From an uncultured SAR116 cluster alpha proteobacterium (GTDB lineage: Bacteria > Pseudomonadota > Alphaproteobacteria > Puniceispirillales > Puniceispirillaceae), in contig CACPDC010000018.1 of assembly GCA_902632595.1 (NCBI GenBank), forward strand, positions 1-33,735: 33,735 bases of DNA, in the 5' to 3' direction. The notes under the pieces were generated by a model, which ran no database searches, was not told where the DNA came from, and was given only the letters and a program-made list of their open reading frames with translations. Positions 15,280 through 23,818 of the stretch are shown here, in pieces. Numbering within the stretch: position 1 is the first letter of the stretch; every line of letters starts with the position of its first letter. Made by a program: the position numbers and the translations under genes.

Positions 15280-16155
15280 ATGTTTTTCGATGTTTGGACA
15301 ATTTTAAACCCTTTCATAAAAACAGTAGTTTATATCTCTGCCTTAATAACCATAGGTTCGATCCTTTTTCACTTTCATTTTAGTAAATTTTTCGATAGTG
15401 AGTTAGCTAAATATTGTGAGAGCCTTATAAAAAAAGCGTCTATATCTGGTTTTTTTATTGGTTTAATTGCTTTTTTATCAGTAGCTGGAAACCTTGGCGG
15501 GGAACTCTCTAGCGCCATTAATGTTTCACTTATATTGTTATCGTTAGAAACTTTGTCAGGTAAATCAGCTTTGCTTTTTAGCGTAGGCTTTTTTGTTATT
15601 ATTATATCTATTTTCGGCAACAATACTTGTTTCAACTTTGCAAAATCTATTGGCGTAATTTTTATTCTATTATCTTTTGTAATAGTCGGGCATTCCACTT
15701 TAAAAGGATTTTCAGCCCAAATCTTAATAGTAATACATTTATTTTGTATTTCATTTTGGTTGGGATCATTTCTACCACTTAAATTTATGTGTATGAACGA
15801 AAACACAAAAAAATTAAGTATAATATCTGAAAAATTTGGCCAATATGCTGTCGTTTACATAAGTAGCCTATTGATAACTGGACTGATTTTTTCATATATC
15901 ATGGTCGGTGGAATTGGTTCTCTAATTTTCACGAGATACGGAAACTTTCTAATGTTAAAATTATTTTTCGTGACTGCTATTTTATCTTTAGGCGCCCTAA
16001 ACAAATTTAGGTTAGTTCCTCTTTTAGAGAAAAATTACAGCGAAGGGACTAAGAAATTAAAAACATCACTTCAATTTGAAATCGTAATTACTCTTCTCAT
16101 TTTATTTGTCACAAGCATCTTAACTACCTCTGTCTCAACTCCTATGGGGGTGTGA
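15280..16155 (+). CDS. copD: CopD-type copper transport membrane protein
   Basis: A 291-residue integral membrane protein with about eight hydrophobic segments. The segment VIHLFCISFWLGSFLPL matches the conserved core of CopD (HxxxxxxWxGxxxPL), and His residues sit in or near membrane segments (for example VGHSTLKG and IHLFC). It begins one base after the copC stop, so translation is probably coupled. CopD partners CopC and is thought to move copper across the inner membrane, usually inwards. It is at the short end of the family and shows no fused CopC or CtaG domain. Confidence 0.88.
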   Translation: MFFDVWTILNPFIKTVVYISALITIGSILFHFHFSKFFDSELAKYCESLIKKASISGFFIGLIAFLSVAGNLGGELSSAINVSLILLSLETLSGKSALLFSVGFFVIIISIFGNNTCFNFAKSIGVIFILLSFVIVGHSTLKGFSAQILIVIHLFCISFWLGSFLPLKFMCMNENTKKLSIISEKFGQYAVVYISSLLITGLIFSYIMVGGIGSLIFTRYGNFLMLKLFFVTAILSLGALNKFRLVPLLEKNYSEGTKKLKTSLQFEIVITLLILFVTSILTTSVSTPMGV

Positions 16156-16405
16156 ACCTCATTTTTATGCTTATTGCTTAATTTTATAATACAATTAAAA
16201 ATATTTACATGATTATAGTTTTAAATAAACATTATCTGTTAATTCATTTTTTAAGCATATTTGTGGTTAAAAACTAAGTAAAATCATTTATTGCGTCTAT
16301 GTCGTCTGTGGTATCTTTTTTTCTCAGACAGTGATAAAATTTGAAATAATTTTTTATATAAATTTATCAAAATTTTGACATACCTGTGTAATTTGGAAAA
16401 AAATA

Positions 16406-17152
16406 TTGATTTATATCCACAAATTTTTACCGCTAGTCGTTTCCCCTTTAATGTTGATAATTTTTCTAATATTGTTGGGGTTATGGATAAAAAAGCCAAA
16501 ATTTGTACTCTTTAGTATTTTAATTCTGTGCTTTTTATCGTTACCGTTCACTGCGCATATAATTTGGATTTCTCTTGAGGCTACGTATCCGCCCAAACAA
16601 AAACACGAAATTAATAATTATGATGCTGTTGTAGTGTTAAGCGGTATGTTGACTACTAATAAAATTAATGATGTCAATTTCGTTGAATGGGATGATCCAG
16701 ACAGATTTTTTGCAGGTTTAGAAATTTTTGAAGCAAAAAAAGCTGACAAAATAATTTTTACCAGAGGTAAATTACCCTGGTCTGATTCAACTCCCGAAGG
16801 AGAAATTCTAAGAGAAAAGGCCATCCAGTTTGGTATTCCATCTACAAAAATTTTTCTTACTAAAGTGGTAACTAATACTGCTGAAGAAGCAGCAGCAGTA
16901 AAAGAATTATTGCAATCATATGATATAAGTGAAGTAATAATAATTACTTCGAGTTTCCATATGCCAAGGGCTACACTTTTATTCCAAAAACAAGGTATAA
17001 ATGTTGACTCGTTCCCTGTAGATTTCAAAGCGACTGGTTACAAAATTAATTGGACATACTTTTTTCCAAGTTCAAGCGGATTTGACAAGACAAGTAAAGG
17101 AATAAGAGAGTATATAGGACGTCTATATTATATCTTGAAACCTCAAAATTAA
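16406..17152 (+). CDS. YdcF/ElyC/SanA-like DUF218 membrane-anchored protein
   Basis: A 248-residue protein with two N-terminal membrane segments (about residues 8-28 and 33-54) and a DUF218 domain. The blocks YDAVVVLSGML, GLEIFEAKKADKIIFTRG, TRGKLPWSDSTPEGEILREK, TNTAEEAAAVKELL and EVIIITSSFHMPRATLLFQK define the family. In E. coli, ElyC affects envelope (undecaprenyl-carrier) metabolism and SanA vancomycin exclusion; the reaction is not established. The start is a TTG at 16406, since an in-frame stop lies just upstream and the next ATG (16454) would cut the first membrane segment. It is 250 bases after copD. Confidence 0.85.
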   Translation: MIYIHKFLPLVVSPLMLIIFLILLGLWIKKPKFVLFSILILCFLSLPFTAHIIWISLEATYPPKQKHEINNYDAVVVLSGMLTTNKINDVNFVEWDDPDRFFAGLEIFEAKKADKIIFTRGKLPWSDSTPEGEILREKAIQFGIPSTKIFLTKVVTNTAEEAAAVKELLQSYDISEVIIITSSFHMPRATLLFQKQGINVDSFPVDFKATGYKINWTYFFPSSSGFDKTSKGIREYIGRLYYILKPQN

Positions 17153-17303
17153 ATTTCAGGATAGATAATTAATTTTCTGCTCAGCAAACATTATGTATCT
17201 ATTAACAACAAGCAAAACATACACACCTCTTCCTCGAAAAACGTGCAAAGGATATTTAAAGATATTCATGTTAAACAAGTTGCCAAAAACTTTAAAAAAA
17301 TGG

Positions 17304-17312
17304 TGCTATAAT
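17304..17312 (+). promoter_or_regulatory. extended -10 promoter for the cupin gene
   Basis: TGC directly followed by TATAAT (17307-17312) makes an extended -10 element; no good -35 is at 16-18 bases. It would start transcription near 17319 and leave a leader of about 58 bases to the preferred ATG at 17377. Confidence 0.5.
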
Positions 17313-17376
17313 CAAAACTAGCTGTATAATAATGATAATAAAAATTTTAAAACCAGAAAATTATAGGGATAGGAAA

Positions 17377-17733
17377 ATGGCAAATTTGGAAGCTAAAAGT
17401 TTTTCTGAAGAGGCAGATGAGGTATCAACACCTAATAATGCAAGAGTTGAAACAGTAAATGTTCTTGGACAAAGAGTGATGAAACTGACTGTTCAACCAG
17501 GTTGGAAATGGTCTAAAGACATAAAGCCTGTCGTTAAAACAGAAAGTTGTCAAGCTAAGCATGTTGGCGTGATTGTCGAGGGCACTATCACTTGCCAACA
17601 CAATGATGGAAGCCAAATAACTTATTCTGCTGGAGATGCATACGCGATAGAGCCTGGGCATGATGCTTGGGTCGTTGGAGATATTCCAGCGATAGCTTAT
17701 GAATTTCATGGAGCCTGGGGTGAGAATCATTAA
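17377..17733 (+). CDS. small single-domain cupin protein
   Basis: A 118-residue cupin. Beta-barrel motifs are visible: PGWKWSKDIKP, CQAKHVGVIVEGTITCQHNDG (first cupin motif region with its His and Glu), then AGDAYAIEPGHDAWVVGD (second motif). The metal-binding residues of classical cupins are partly kept (His near KHVG, His in PGHDA). The start at 17377 (MANLEAKSF) is preferred over 17332 because AGGGATAGGAAA precedes it and because the promoter at 17304-17312 would leave almost no leader for the earlier ATG. Such small cupins are common; the substrate is unknown. A small membrane protein follows closely. Confidence 0.85.
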   Translation: MANLEAKSFSEEADEVSTPNNARVETVNVLGQRVMKLTVQPGWKWSKDIKPVVKTESCQAKHVGVIVEGTITCQHNDGSQITYSAGDAYAIEPGHDAWVVGDIPAIAYEFHGAWGENH

Positions 17734-17768
17734 TTTTTTTTAAATATTTGATCAAAGGTATCATAATC

Positions 17769-18137
17769 ATGCTTATTTCAATTTTAATGGCTATTTGCTC
17801 CATTTTATTAATGTTATTTGCTATTTTTACTGCGGGAAACATCCAATTAACATTTAACCTTCCTGCTGCAATAGTAGTCATAGGATTAGCTAGTCTTTCC
17901 GCAATAGGCGCAAAAGCTGCGAACCCTCAAATAAGGATAATCAGATACTTCGGGAAGTCTGCTGTGAGGGGCGGATGGATTGCTTTTATAATTGGATTAG
18001 TAATGGTGATGGGAATGATCGATCAAAATACCAAATTAATGGAGTTTCTTCCGAAAAGTCTCTCAATTTGCCTGCTCACTCCACTATATGGATACGTATT
18101 AAACTTTGTAACTGCGATATTATCTCCAGAAGATTAG
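17769..18137 (+). CDS. small membrane protein of unknown function
   Basis: About 122 residues with three to four hydrophobic segments: MLISILMAICSILLMLFAIF, LPAAIVVIGLASLSAIGA, WIAFIIGLVMVMGMI and a weaker C-terminal one. The ATG at 17769 has AAAGGT upstream and is preferred to a TTG at 17748. The middle part (a Pro-Ala hydrophobic segment, then a basic loop and a Gly-rich segment) loosely recalls the N-terminal half of MotA-like proteins, but there is no MotA cytoplasmic domain, so I do not claim homology. It lies 35 bases after the cupin gene and may share its transcript. Confidence 0.6.
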   Translation: MLISILMAICSILLMLFAIFTAGNIQLTFNLPAAIVVIGLASLSAIGAKAANPQIRIIRYFGKSAVRGGWIAFIIGLVMVMGMIDQNTKLMEFLPKSLSICLLTPLYGYVLNFVTAILSPED

Positions 18138-18250
18138 ATATTCATTCAAGAGATCCAAAGCTATAACTTGTTCCAAATTATAAGCAATGAAATAACACAG
18201 CGACAGTTTAATTATAATTTTAATGTAATTTAATATGGGTCAAAACATTA

Positions 18251-19231
18251 ATGAAAGCTGTTATATTAGGATCAAAGGGCGCTGAAACAGAAGATGTCGA
18301 AAAGCCTACTATAAATGAAAACCAGGTTTTGATTGAAGTCTATTCGTCTTCTATTAATCGCTCAGACCTGTTGGAAACACAAGGGCAATCCTTTGGACAC
18401 CTGTCCAGTAAGTTAAAAGTATTAGGAGCAACTTGTTGCGGAAAAATAGTTGAAGTTGGAAAAGACGTTATCGGATTTTCAATAGGTGATAAGGTAGTTG
18501 CCCAAGGTGCAGGCGGGTGGGCAGAATTTAATGCTGCAGACTATAGACGCGTTCTACCTATACCCTCAAATGAGATGAGCTTTGTACAAGCAGGTTCCTA
18601 TAATTCAGCAGTTTTAACAATGCATGACGCAATTGTAACCAATGGACTTTTTAACAAAGGTCAAACAATTTTGATACAGGGTGCTTCAAGCGGTGTTGGT
18701 TTAATGGGTCTTCAGATAGCAAAATTCCTTGGTGCAAAAACAATATTTGGTAGCACTCGTGATAAGAGAAAATTCAGTATCCTTAAGCAATATCATGCTG
18801 ATATTTGTGTAAATATTTCAAAAGAAAACTGGCAAGATATAATTTTAAATGCAACAGGACAACAAGGAGTTGATTTAGTAATCGATCAACTCTCAGGACC
18901 TTTCGGAAATGCAAATTTATCAATAACAAAAATTGGTGGTAGAATAATCAATGTTGGCAGGTTAAGTGGTCAATTGGGTAAATTTGATTTTAATAAACAT
19001 GCAGAAAGACGCATTACCTTCATTGGAACAACAGGTCGAACCCGAAACATTCAGGAGCATCAAAAGGTAGCGAATTCCGCTTTTAATGATTTGTGGGGTG
19101 CCATTGCCTCCAATCATCTCAAGATGCCTATAGACTCACAATTTCATTTTGAAGATGTCAACAAGGCTTTACTTAGAATGGAAAAAAATGAGCACATTGG
19201 AAGGATAATGCTAGTGTTTAAACAGGAATAA
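18251..19231 (+). CDS. zinc-independent MDR oxidoreductase (quinone reductase-like)
   Basis: A 326-residue medium-chain dehydrogenase/reductase. The GroES-like N-terminal half (about 1-125) contains SSINRSDLLETQG and the block LGATCCGKIVEVG; the Rossmann half has GASSGVGLMGLQIAKFLGA (144-162), which binds NADPH. The zinc-ligand pattern of alcohol dehydrogenases is lacking, so it fits the quinone oxidoreductase (QOR) group. It catalyses an NADPH-linked reduction whose substrate is unknown. It stands alone, with AT-rich DNA on either side. Confidence 0.85.
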   Translation: MKAVILGSKGAETEDVEKPTINENQVLIEVYSSSINRSDLLETQGQSFGHLSSKLKVLGATCCGKIVEVGKDVIGFSIGDKVVAQGAGGWAEFNAADYRRVLPIPSNEMSFVQAGSYNSAVLTMHDAIVTNGLFNKGQTILIQGASSGVGLMGLQIAKFLGAKTIFGSTRDKRKFSILKQYHADICVNISKENWQDIILNATGQQGVDLVIDQLSGPFGNANLSITKIGGRIINVGRLSGQLGKFDFNKHAERRITFIGTTGRTRNIQEHQKVANSAFNDLWGAIASNHLKMPIDSQFHFEDVNKALLRMEKNEHIGRIMLVFKQE

Positions 19232-19369
19232 TAAAATATTTAGAAACGATCTATTATTCCCTCAAATAATTATGTTTTTTTGCCAACTGAATGTCATAAA
19301 TTCCTTTTAATTAGTTACAAAAAGAATGAGACAACCTAAAAAATTTAGACAGAATTTTTAGCTATTAAT

Positions 19370-19516
19370 ATGGATAACGTTATAAAAATAATAATTGCAG
19401 GTTCAGTATGGCTTATCTGGACACTCATCGCAGAAAAATCTAACTTATCCGGTTGGAAATACTGGATTGGGTTCAGTATTGCCTCTATAGCTACAATCGC
19501 ATTATTTAGCGAATAA
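19370..19516 (+). CDS. possible 48-residue two-pass membrane peptide
   Basis: ATG at 19370, stop at 19514-19516. Two hydrophobic stretches (VIKIIIAGSVWLIWTLIA and WIGFSIASIATIALF) flank a polar turn EKSNLSGWKY with Gly and Trp. Trp at membrane boundaries and the hairpin layout look like a genuine small membrane protein. No strong ribosome site is seen. It is the only candidate gene in the gap 19232-19546 between convergent neighbours. Function unknown. Confidence 0.42.
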   Translation: MDNVIKIIIAGSVWLIWTLIAEKSNLSGWKYWIGFSIASIATIALFSE

Positions 19517-19546
19517 CTAAGATACTGACTTTTTGATTTAATTTTC

Positions 19547-20701
19547 TTAAAAATAAGACTCTAAATCGTTTAAATTTTCTGGCAACTCGAGTATTCTTCC
19601 CGTTTTTGCTGCTAGATCAATAGCCAAGCATATTGCCAAATTCTCATGCCCCTCCCGCGCTGTTGTGTGGGGCGTTTTAGCCCCTGTAATAAGTCTATGG
19701 AACCAAGAAAATGTTTCTTCCCTTATTGGCCCCCACATTTCAGACTGGCTTCTCTGACCAAATGGAATACTTGTAAGAAAATCAACATTCCTACTTCGTA
19801 AACTCGTACCTAATTTTTCGTTTGTAGTAGTTGAGTTGTGCTTGTAACCCGGAGGTTGATAATGATTGCTCGCTAATATTACATCCTTATGCATATCATC
19901 AATTTCTATCATGCCATCTGTTCCAATCAGACCAATTTGCATACCATAAACACCTCCGGGCCAATTTTCTGGCGCTGCCCAGCTATGGTTCATAGAAAGT
20001 AGGATATCATTTTCAAATTCTATAATCGCCGTTGTAGTATCTTTGCTACCAGAAAAACCAAAGACTTTGTCCGTTGACCTCGCAAAAATATTTCTTGGCT
20101 TACATTCTCCAATAAGCCAAAGACACATATCTAACATATGCGTTCCACTAGTGACCATCGGTGTTATATTGGTATGATCATTAGCTCTTGAGAGAACCAT
20201 ATTAGCTATTGTACGATTGAGTAATCCTCTAGCTGAGATAGATGTTACGGCACCAATTTGGTTATTAACGAGTTTTTCTTTTACCACAAGAAAACGCTGC
20301 CTAAATCGCTGTGTATAGCCCATTACCGCATCAATTTCGGCGGAAATAATTTTATTCAATAGTTCTTTAGATTGGTAAAAATCAACTGCTAGTGGTTTTT
20401 CGATAAATAGCGATAGGTTTCTTTCTATGGCAAGTAAGACTGGCGTGTAATGCGCCGTTTCATTTGTAGCTATAATTACTGCGTTTACCTCAGGAAATGA
20501 CAATAATTCTGATGCATCGCTGGTAAAAAAATCAGCCTGAATTTCATCAGCCAAAGATTTTGCTAACTCCAAATTTATATCACAAATACCTATCCATTCA
20601 ACAGCTGGATACATTCTTGCAAATTGTGCTCTAGCCCTACCTATATCTCCACATCCAATTATTGCTAATCCGATTTTTGTTTTTAAATTATTATTACACA
20701 C
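19547..20701 (-). CDS. Gfo/Idh/MocA-family oxidoreductase
   Basis: A 384-residue NAD(P)-dependent oxidoreductase. The N-terminal Rossmann fold has GLAIIGCGDIGRARA, then VNAVIIATNETAHYTPVL and the family signature SLFIEKPLAVD (catalytic-region EKP). The C-terminal domain contains GTHMLDMCLWLIG, equivalent to the GxHxxDxxxW substrate motif. It starts at GTG 20701, supported by GGAG seven bases upstream. Substrates of the family are sugars, inositols or related polyols; the exact one is unknown. It is divergent from the tandem EamA transporters, so a link with uptake or export of the same compound is possible but not shown. Confidence 0.87.
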   Translation of the reverse strand: MCNNNLKTKIGLAIIGCGDIGRARAQFARMYPAVEWIGICDINLELAKSLADEIQADFFTSDASELLSFPEVNAVIIATNETAHYTPVLLAIERNLSLFIEKPLAVDFYQSKELLNKIISAEIDAVMGYTQRFRQRFLVVKEKLVNNQIGAVTSISARGLLNRTIANMVLSRANDHTNITPMVTSGTHMLDMCLWLIGECKPRNIFARSTDKVFGFSGSKDTTTAIIEFENDILLSMNHSWAAPENWPGGVYGMQIGLIGTDGMIEIDDMHKDVILASNHYQPPGYKHNSTTTNEKLGTSLRSRNVDFLTSIPFGQRSQSEMWGPIREETFSWFHRLITGAKTPHTTAREGHENLAICLAIDLAAKTGRILELPENLNDLESYF

Positions 20702-21008
20702 TTTATTGCTCCAGTTTTTCGATATCTAAAAAATATAATTTGGCTGACACTAAAGAAAAGCTACCATTACAATTTTGTTATCAACAGCTTGAACATAAAA
20801 GAGCGCAAAGTCGCGATTTTAAATGTTTATAGAAAATATTACGTTTTAAAATTAAAAAACAAGACAATAAAACCCTTCCCAAAATAAGATTAATTTTGTC
20901 GTATGACCATGAATAATAAAAGTCACTAGTTTAAATGCATGGAAGATGGTAGATTATAAGATTTTTACTTTTAAATTTTCTACCTTTCACCCATAACAGA
21001 GCTATTTA
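20702..21008. other. divergent intergenic region
   Basis: About 307 bases between the Gfo/Idh/MocA gene and the first tandem EamA gene, presumably carrying both promoters. I see no dyad, operator or terminator that I would support. Confidence 0.4.
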
Positions 21009-21878
21009 ATGTTTTTATCTTTTGATACTTCAACAAAGGCAGCATTTTGGATGCTTGGTGCCGTGTTAAGTTTCAGTTTAATGGCGATAGCAGGTAGAGA
21101 GTTAGGCGGCGAACTAGATAGCTTTGAGATAATGCTTTGGCGTTCATTCGCTGGTATCTTTATTGTACTGTCTCTTGCTTTGCAGTTTGGTACATTAAAT
21201 CAAATAAAATTTACCGATCTAAAACTACATGCAATCAGAAATGCATGCCATTTTTTTGGACAAGCTTTATGGTATTTTGCAGTAACACAAGTCACCTTAG
21301 CTCAGTTATTTGCATTTGAATTTACAGCACCTTTATGGGTGGCATTAATGGCACCCCTTTTTTTTAAGGAAACCCTTACAAAACGTAAATTTTTAATCAT
21401 TTGTGTAGGATTTGCTGGTATTTTAGTTATTGCACGTCCTGAGGCAGATAATTTATCACTTGGAATGATAGCCGCTATTTTTTGCGCGATTGGATTTGCG
21501 GGAAGTATACTTACGACAAAGCTGTTAACACGAAAGCACTCTGTGACTTGCATTCTATTCTGGTTAACTATAATGCAATTTTTTATGAGTTTAGGGCTTG
21601 CTGGAGTTGACGGAGATATTGCTGTTCCTAAAAGCGCATCCCTACATTGGTGCGCTATTATCAGTATTGGGGGGCTTACTGCTCACTTTTGTATTACTAC
21701 AGCATTAACACTCGCATCAGCCACTATTGTAGCTCCCTTGGAGTTTTTACGCTTACCAGTAATCGCAGTAGCCGGCTATTTTGTGTATGCAGAAGCATTA
21801 TCCATTTTTGTACTTATAGGTGCTATTTTGATTGTAGGTGCGAATATAGCAAACATCAGGAATCAGGGAGATACATAA
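21009..21878 (+). CDS. EamA-family (DMT superfamily) transporter, first of a tandem pair
   Basis: A 289-residue ten-segment permease. The blocks FWMLGAVLSFSLMAIAGREL, FEIMLWRSFAGIFIVL and FKETLTKRKFLIICVGFAGI are typical EamA, and the C-terminal GAILIVGANIANI ends the second repeat. The stop is followed after three bases by the next EamA gene, so the two are co-transcribed and may work as a pair. Both are full-length ten-segment proteins, so each could also function alone. Substrate unknown. Confidence 0.88.
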   Translation: MFLSFDTSTKAAFWMLGAVLSFSLMAIAGRELGGELDSFEIMLWRSFAGIFIVLSLALQFGTLNQIKFTDLKLHAIRNACHFFGQALWYFAVTQVTLAQLFAFEFTAPLWVALMAPLFFKETLTKRKFLIICVGFAGILVIARPEADNLSLGMIAAIFCAIGFAGSILTTKLLTRKHSVTCILFWLTIMQFFMSLGLAGVDGDIAVPKSASLHWCAIISIGGLTAHFCITTALTLASATIVAPLEFLRLPVIAVAGYFVYAEALSIFVLIGAILIVGANIANIRNQGDT

Positions 21879-21881
21879 GGT

Positions 21882-22760
21882 ATGTCAACATCTAATAATG
21901 CACCGCTTGCTATATTCCTTTTTGTTGGAGCTGTAAGTTTTAACGCCATTAAGGACGGTATCTCAAAATTATTGTCAGCAGAGATTACCCCGGTGACCTT
22001 TCTATCGATTCAGTATATTTTCTTAATGATGATTCTGTTCATTCCAATAAGCTTTTTTTTTGGAAATAAAGCGTTAATTCCACCTAAGATTTGGCTCCAG
22101 CTATTACGTGGTCTTTCTGCTTGCCTAGGTGTCGGATTTTACTACTGGTCTGTGGGTTTTATTCACATAGCAGACGCAATTGCTGTAGTATTTGTCTCCC
22201 CGCTGATAGTTACAGCTTTGTCTCCTTTGTTGCTAGGTGAACGCCCCCTGGGGTTAAAACGAATTATTGCTATAATTATCGGTTTTTGTGGTGTTATCAT
22301 TATTCTACAACCGAGCTTCACAGGCAAAACGCCTGGTTATCTAATAGCTTTGTGTTCAGGAGTTTTTATCTCTTTTTTCTACCTTTTAAACCGAAAATTA
22401 GCTCCCGAGAGCCCCCTCATCTGTAGCGTTTTCCATACTGCACTTTGCGCATCTTTTTTTCTATTGCCATTATTGCTTTTTTTCTCTAGCCCTATAAGTC
22501 AGACCCAATTACCTTATTTATCAGGCTTTGCTATACTTTCAGCAGTTGGCCAGATCGGAATGGTTGCCGCTTTCAGATTAGCCGCTGCGAATGTGGTATC
22601 TCCTTTTATTTACGCTCAAATTATTGCGGCAACAGCAGTTGGTTACTATCTATTTGGAGCAATTCCTGATAAAATGACGTGGTTGGGGATATCAATTATA
22701 GTTGGCGCAGGTATTTACATCGCGCTAAAAGAAATCCATCTTGAAAAAATAAGTAATTAA
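21882..22760 (+). CDS. EamA-family (DMT superfamily) transporter, second of a tandem pair
   Basis: A 292-residue ten-segment permease with two EamA repeats (for example WLQLLRGLSACLGVGFYYWS and LLGERPLGLKRIIAIIIGFCGVIIILQPS). It starts three bases after the upstream EamA stop, with the sequence AAGGT overlapping that stop as ribosome site. The first and second tandem copies differ clearly in sequence, so this is not a recent duplication. No terminator follows directly; the next strong one is at 23164-23219 after a possible 40-residue peptide. Confidence 0.88.
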   Translation: MSTSNNAPLAIFLFVGAVSFNAIKDGISKLLSAEITPVTFLSIQYIFLMMILFIPISFFFGNKALIPPKIWLQLLRGLSACLGVGFYYWSVGFIHIADAIAVVFVSPLIVTALSPLLLGERPLGLKRIIAIIIGFCGVIIILQPSFTGKTPGYLIALCSGVFISFFYLLNRKLAPESPLICSVFHTALCASFFLLPLLLFFSSPISQTQLPYLSGFAILSAVGQIGMVAAFRLAAANVVSPFIYAQIIAATAVGYYLFGAIPDKMTWLGISIIVGAGIYIALKEIHLEKISN

Positions 22761-23041
22761 AACCAGCTTTTATAAATAAAAAAAGTGATTTGGATAAAAT
22801 AAATAAGAGCAAAGCCTTTTAATCACCGTTTTGCGAGCACCAAAATATTTTGCTAACGGAAGTGGCGGACGCACCTCTGGTGTGTATAACAAATTTTTGA
22901 GGATTTTAAGGTTTCGAAAAGCTGCCAAAAAAAACCTGTTTGGTTACCTATTAGGTTACTAGGGAGGCAAAGTATCTAATATAAAATAATATTTTTGGTA
23001 ATTATATCGCTAGCGATAGCTATCAATCCCAGATTATTGCA
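22761..23041. other. intergenic DNA after the tandem transporters
   Basis: About 280 bases without a supported gene. It includes GGTTAC twice (22942-22947 and 22954-22959) with an ACCTA/TAGGT dyad between them. No function is evident. Confidence 0.4.
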
Positions 23042-23164
23042 TTGAAAATAGGTGTCTTAATTTACGTTTTTGTGGTAACGCTTTTGGGTGGAAACTATCT
23101 GTATAAAAAAAATTTATTTAAAATTAATAGATCCACTGCTGAAACTAATCCGTATATTGGTTAG
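23042..23164 (+). CDS. possible 40-residue membrane peptide
   Basis: A TTG-started frame (MKIGVLIYVF..., 40 residues) with one hydrophobic segment, a basic stretch and a polar tail ending NPYIG. Its stop codon TAG overlaps the first base of an intrinsic terminator, which is the best argument that a transcript passes here. Start codon and ribosome site are poor, so this is speculative. Confidence 0.25.
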   Translation: MKIGVLIYVFVVTLLGGNYLYKKNLFKINRSTAETNPYIG

Positions 23165-23219
23165 TCCCTTAGATGAGTAATACTAGCCGGTCCCAACTCA
23201 CCTGAGGGACACTTTTTTT
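23164..23219 (+). terminator. intrinsic terminator, + strand
   Basis: A 15-bp stem (23164-23178 with 23196-23210; one G-U pair and one mismatch) with GTCCCT/AGGGAC at its base and a 17-base loop is followed by seven T (23213-23219). It would stop transcripts coming from the tandem EamA genes. The convergent minus-strand operon ends just beyond it. Confidence 0.85.
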
Positions 23220-23243
23220 GAGGTCAAGAAATGGTCTTCTACT

Positions 23244-23444
23244 TTATGGGACAATAGCAAGACATAAATCTGCGATAAAACCAGACAGCGTCGGTGATCT
23301 TGCAACAAAAGGCAAAATTGCAACTGAAACAAGTATAAGGGCAATCCAAATAAACCAAACAGTTTTATCTTCGGATGGAACACTATCATCTTCTATAATT
23401 TGCTTGTTTTCGCACTCATTTTCTGAATCGTATTTAGATTGCAT
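23244..23444 (-). CDS. small single-pass membrane protein, coupled to DUF2237 gene
   Basis: A 66-residue protein: an acidic N-terminal half (DSENECENKQIIEDDSVPSED), one membrane segment (TVWFIWIALILVSVAILPFVA), and a short tail. Its ATG overlaps the last codons and stop of the DUF2237 gene by 11 bases, so it is probably translated by coupling as the last gene of the plsC-DUF2237 operon. A competing frame at 23198-23389 has less protein-like content. Function unknown. Confidence 0.6.
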   Translation of the reverse strand: MQSKYDSENECENKQIIEDDSVPSEDKTVWFIWIALILVSVAILPFVARSPTLSGFIADLCLAIVP

Positions 23445-23817
23445 ATTCGCTTAAAACCTCAAGTGAGATTATTCTTAGGGACTCGTGATTGCATGCCTTC
23501 AGGTTTACTCTGGGAGCAACACCCGCTAATCTTGCTTCTTCCCAGCGCAATGCGCACAGGCACCAAAAATCACCGGCCTTCAAACCCAAGAAATCAAATT
23601 CCGGCCTTGGCGTAGATAAATCATTCCCCATTTTTTGGCTAAATGATAGAAATGTGTCATCCATCAAAGCACACACTGTGTGACTAGCTCTATCAGATAA
23701 GTCAGTATGACAACAACCGTCTCTGAAATAACCAGTTAGTGGGTTATACGAACATTTTTCTAATACGCCGCCTAATACATTTTTCTGGGAGCGACCAAAC
23801 GAGTTTTCATCGTCCAT
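23434..23817 (-). CDS. DUF2237 family protein
   Basis: A 127-residue soluble protein. Conserved family elements are seen in order: QKNVLGGVLEKCS, TGYFRDGCCHTD, SHTVCALMDDTFLSFS, KMGNDLSTPRPEFDF, GDFWCLCALRWEEA and GVAPRVNLKACN. The repeated cysteines and the DGCC motif suggest a metal site or structural role, but no activity is established for DUF2237. It starts one base after the plsC stop and overlaps the following small membrane gene, so the three form an operon. Confidence 0.88.
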   Translation of the reverse strand: MDDENSFGRSQKNVLGGVLEKCSYNPLTGYFRDGCCHTDLSDRASHTVCALMDDTFLSFSQKMGNDLSTPRPEFDFLGLKAGDFWCLCALRWEEARLAGVAPRVNLKACNHESLRIISLEVLSEYAI

Positions 23818-23818
23818 C

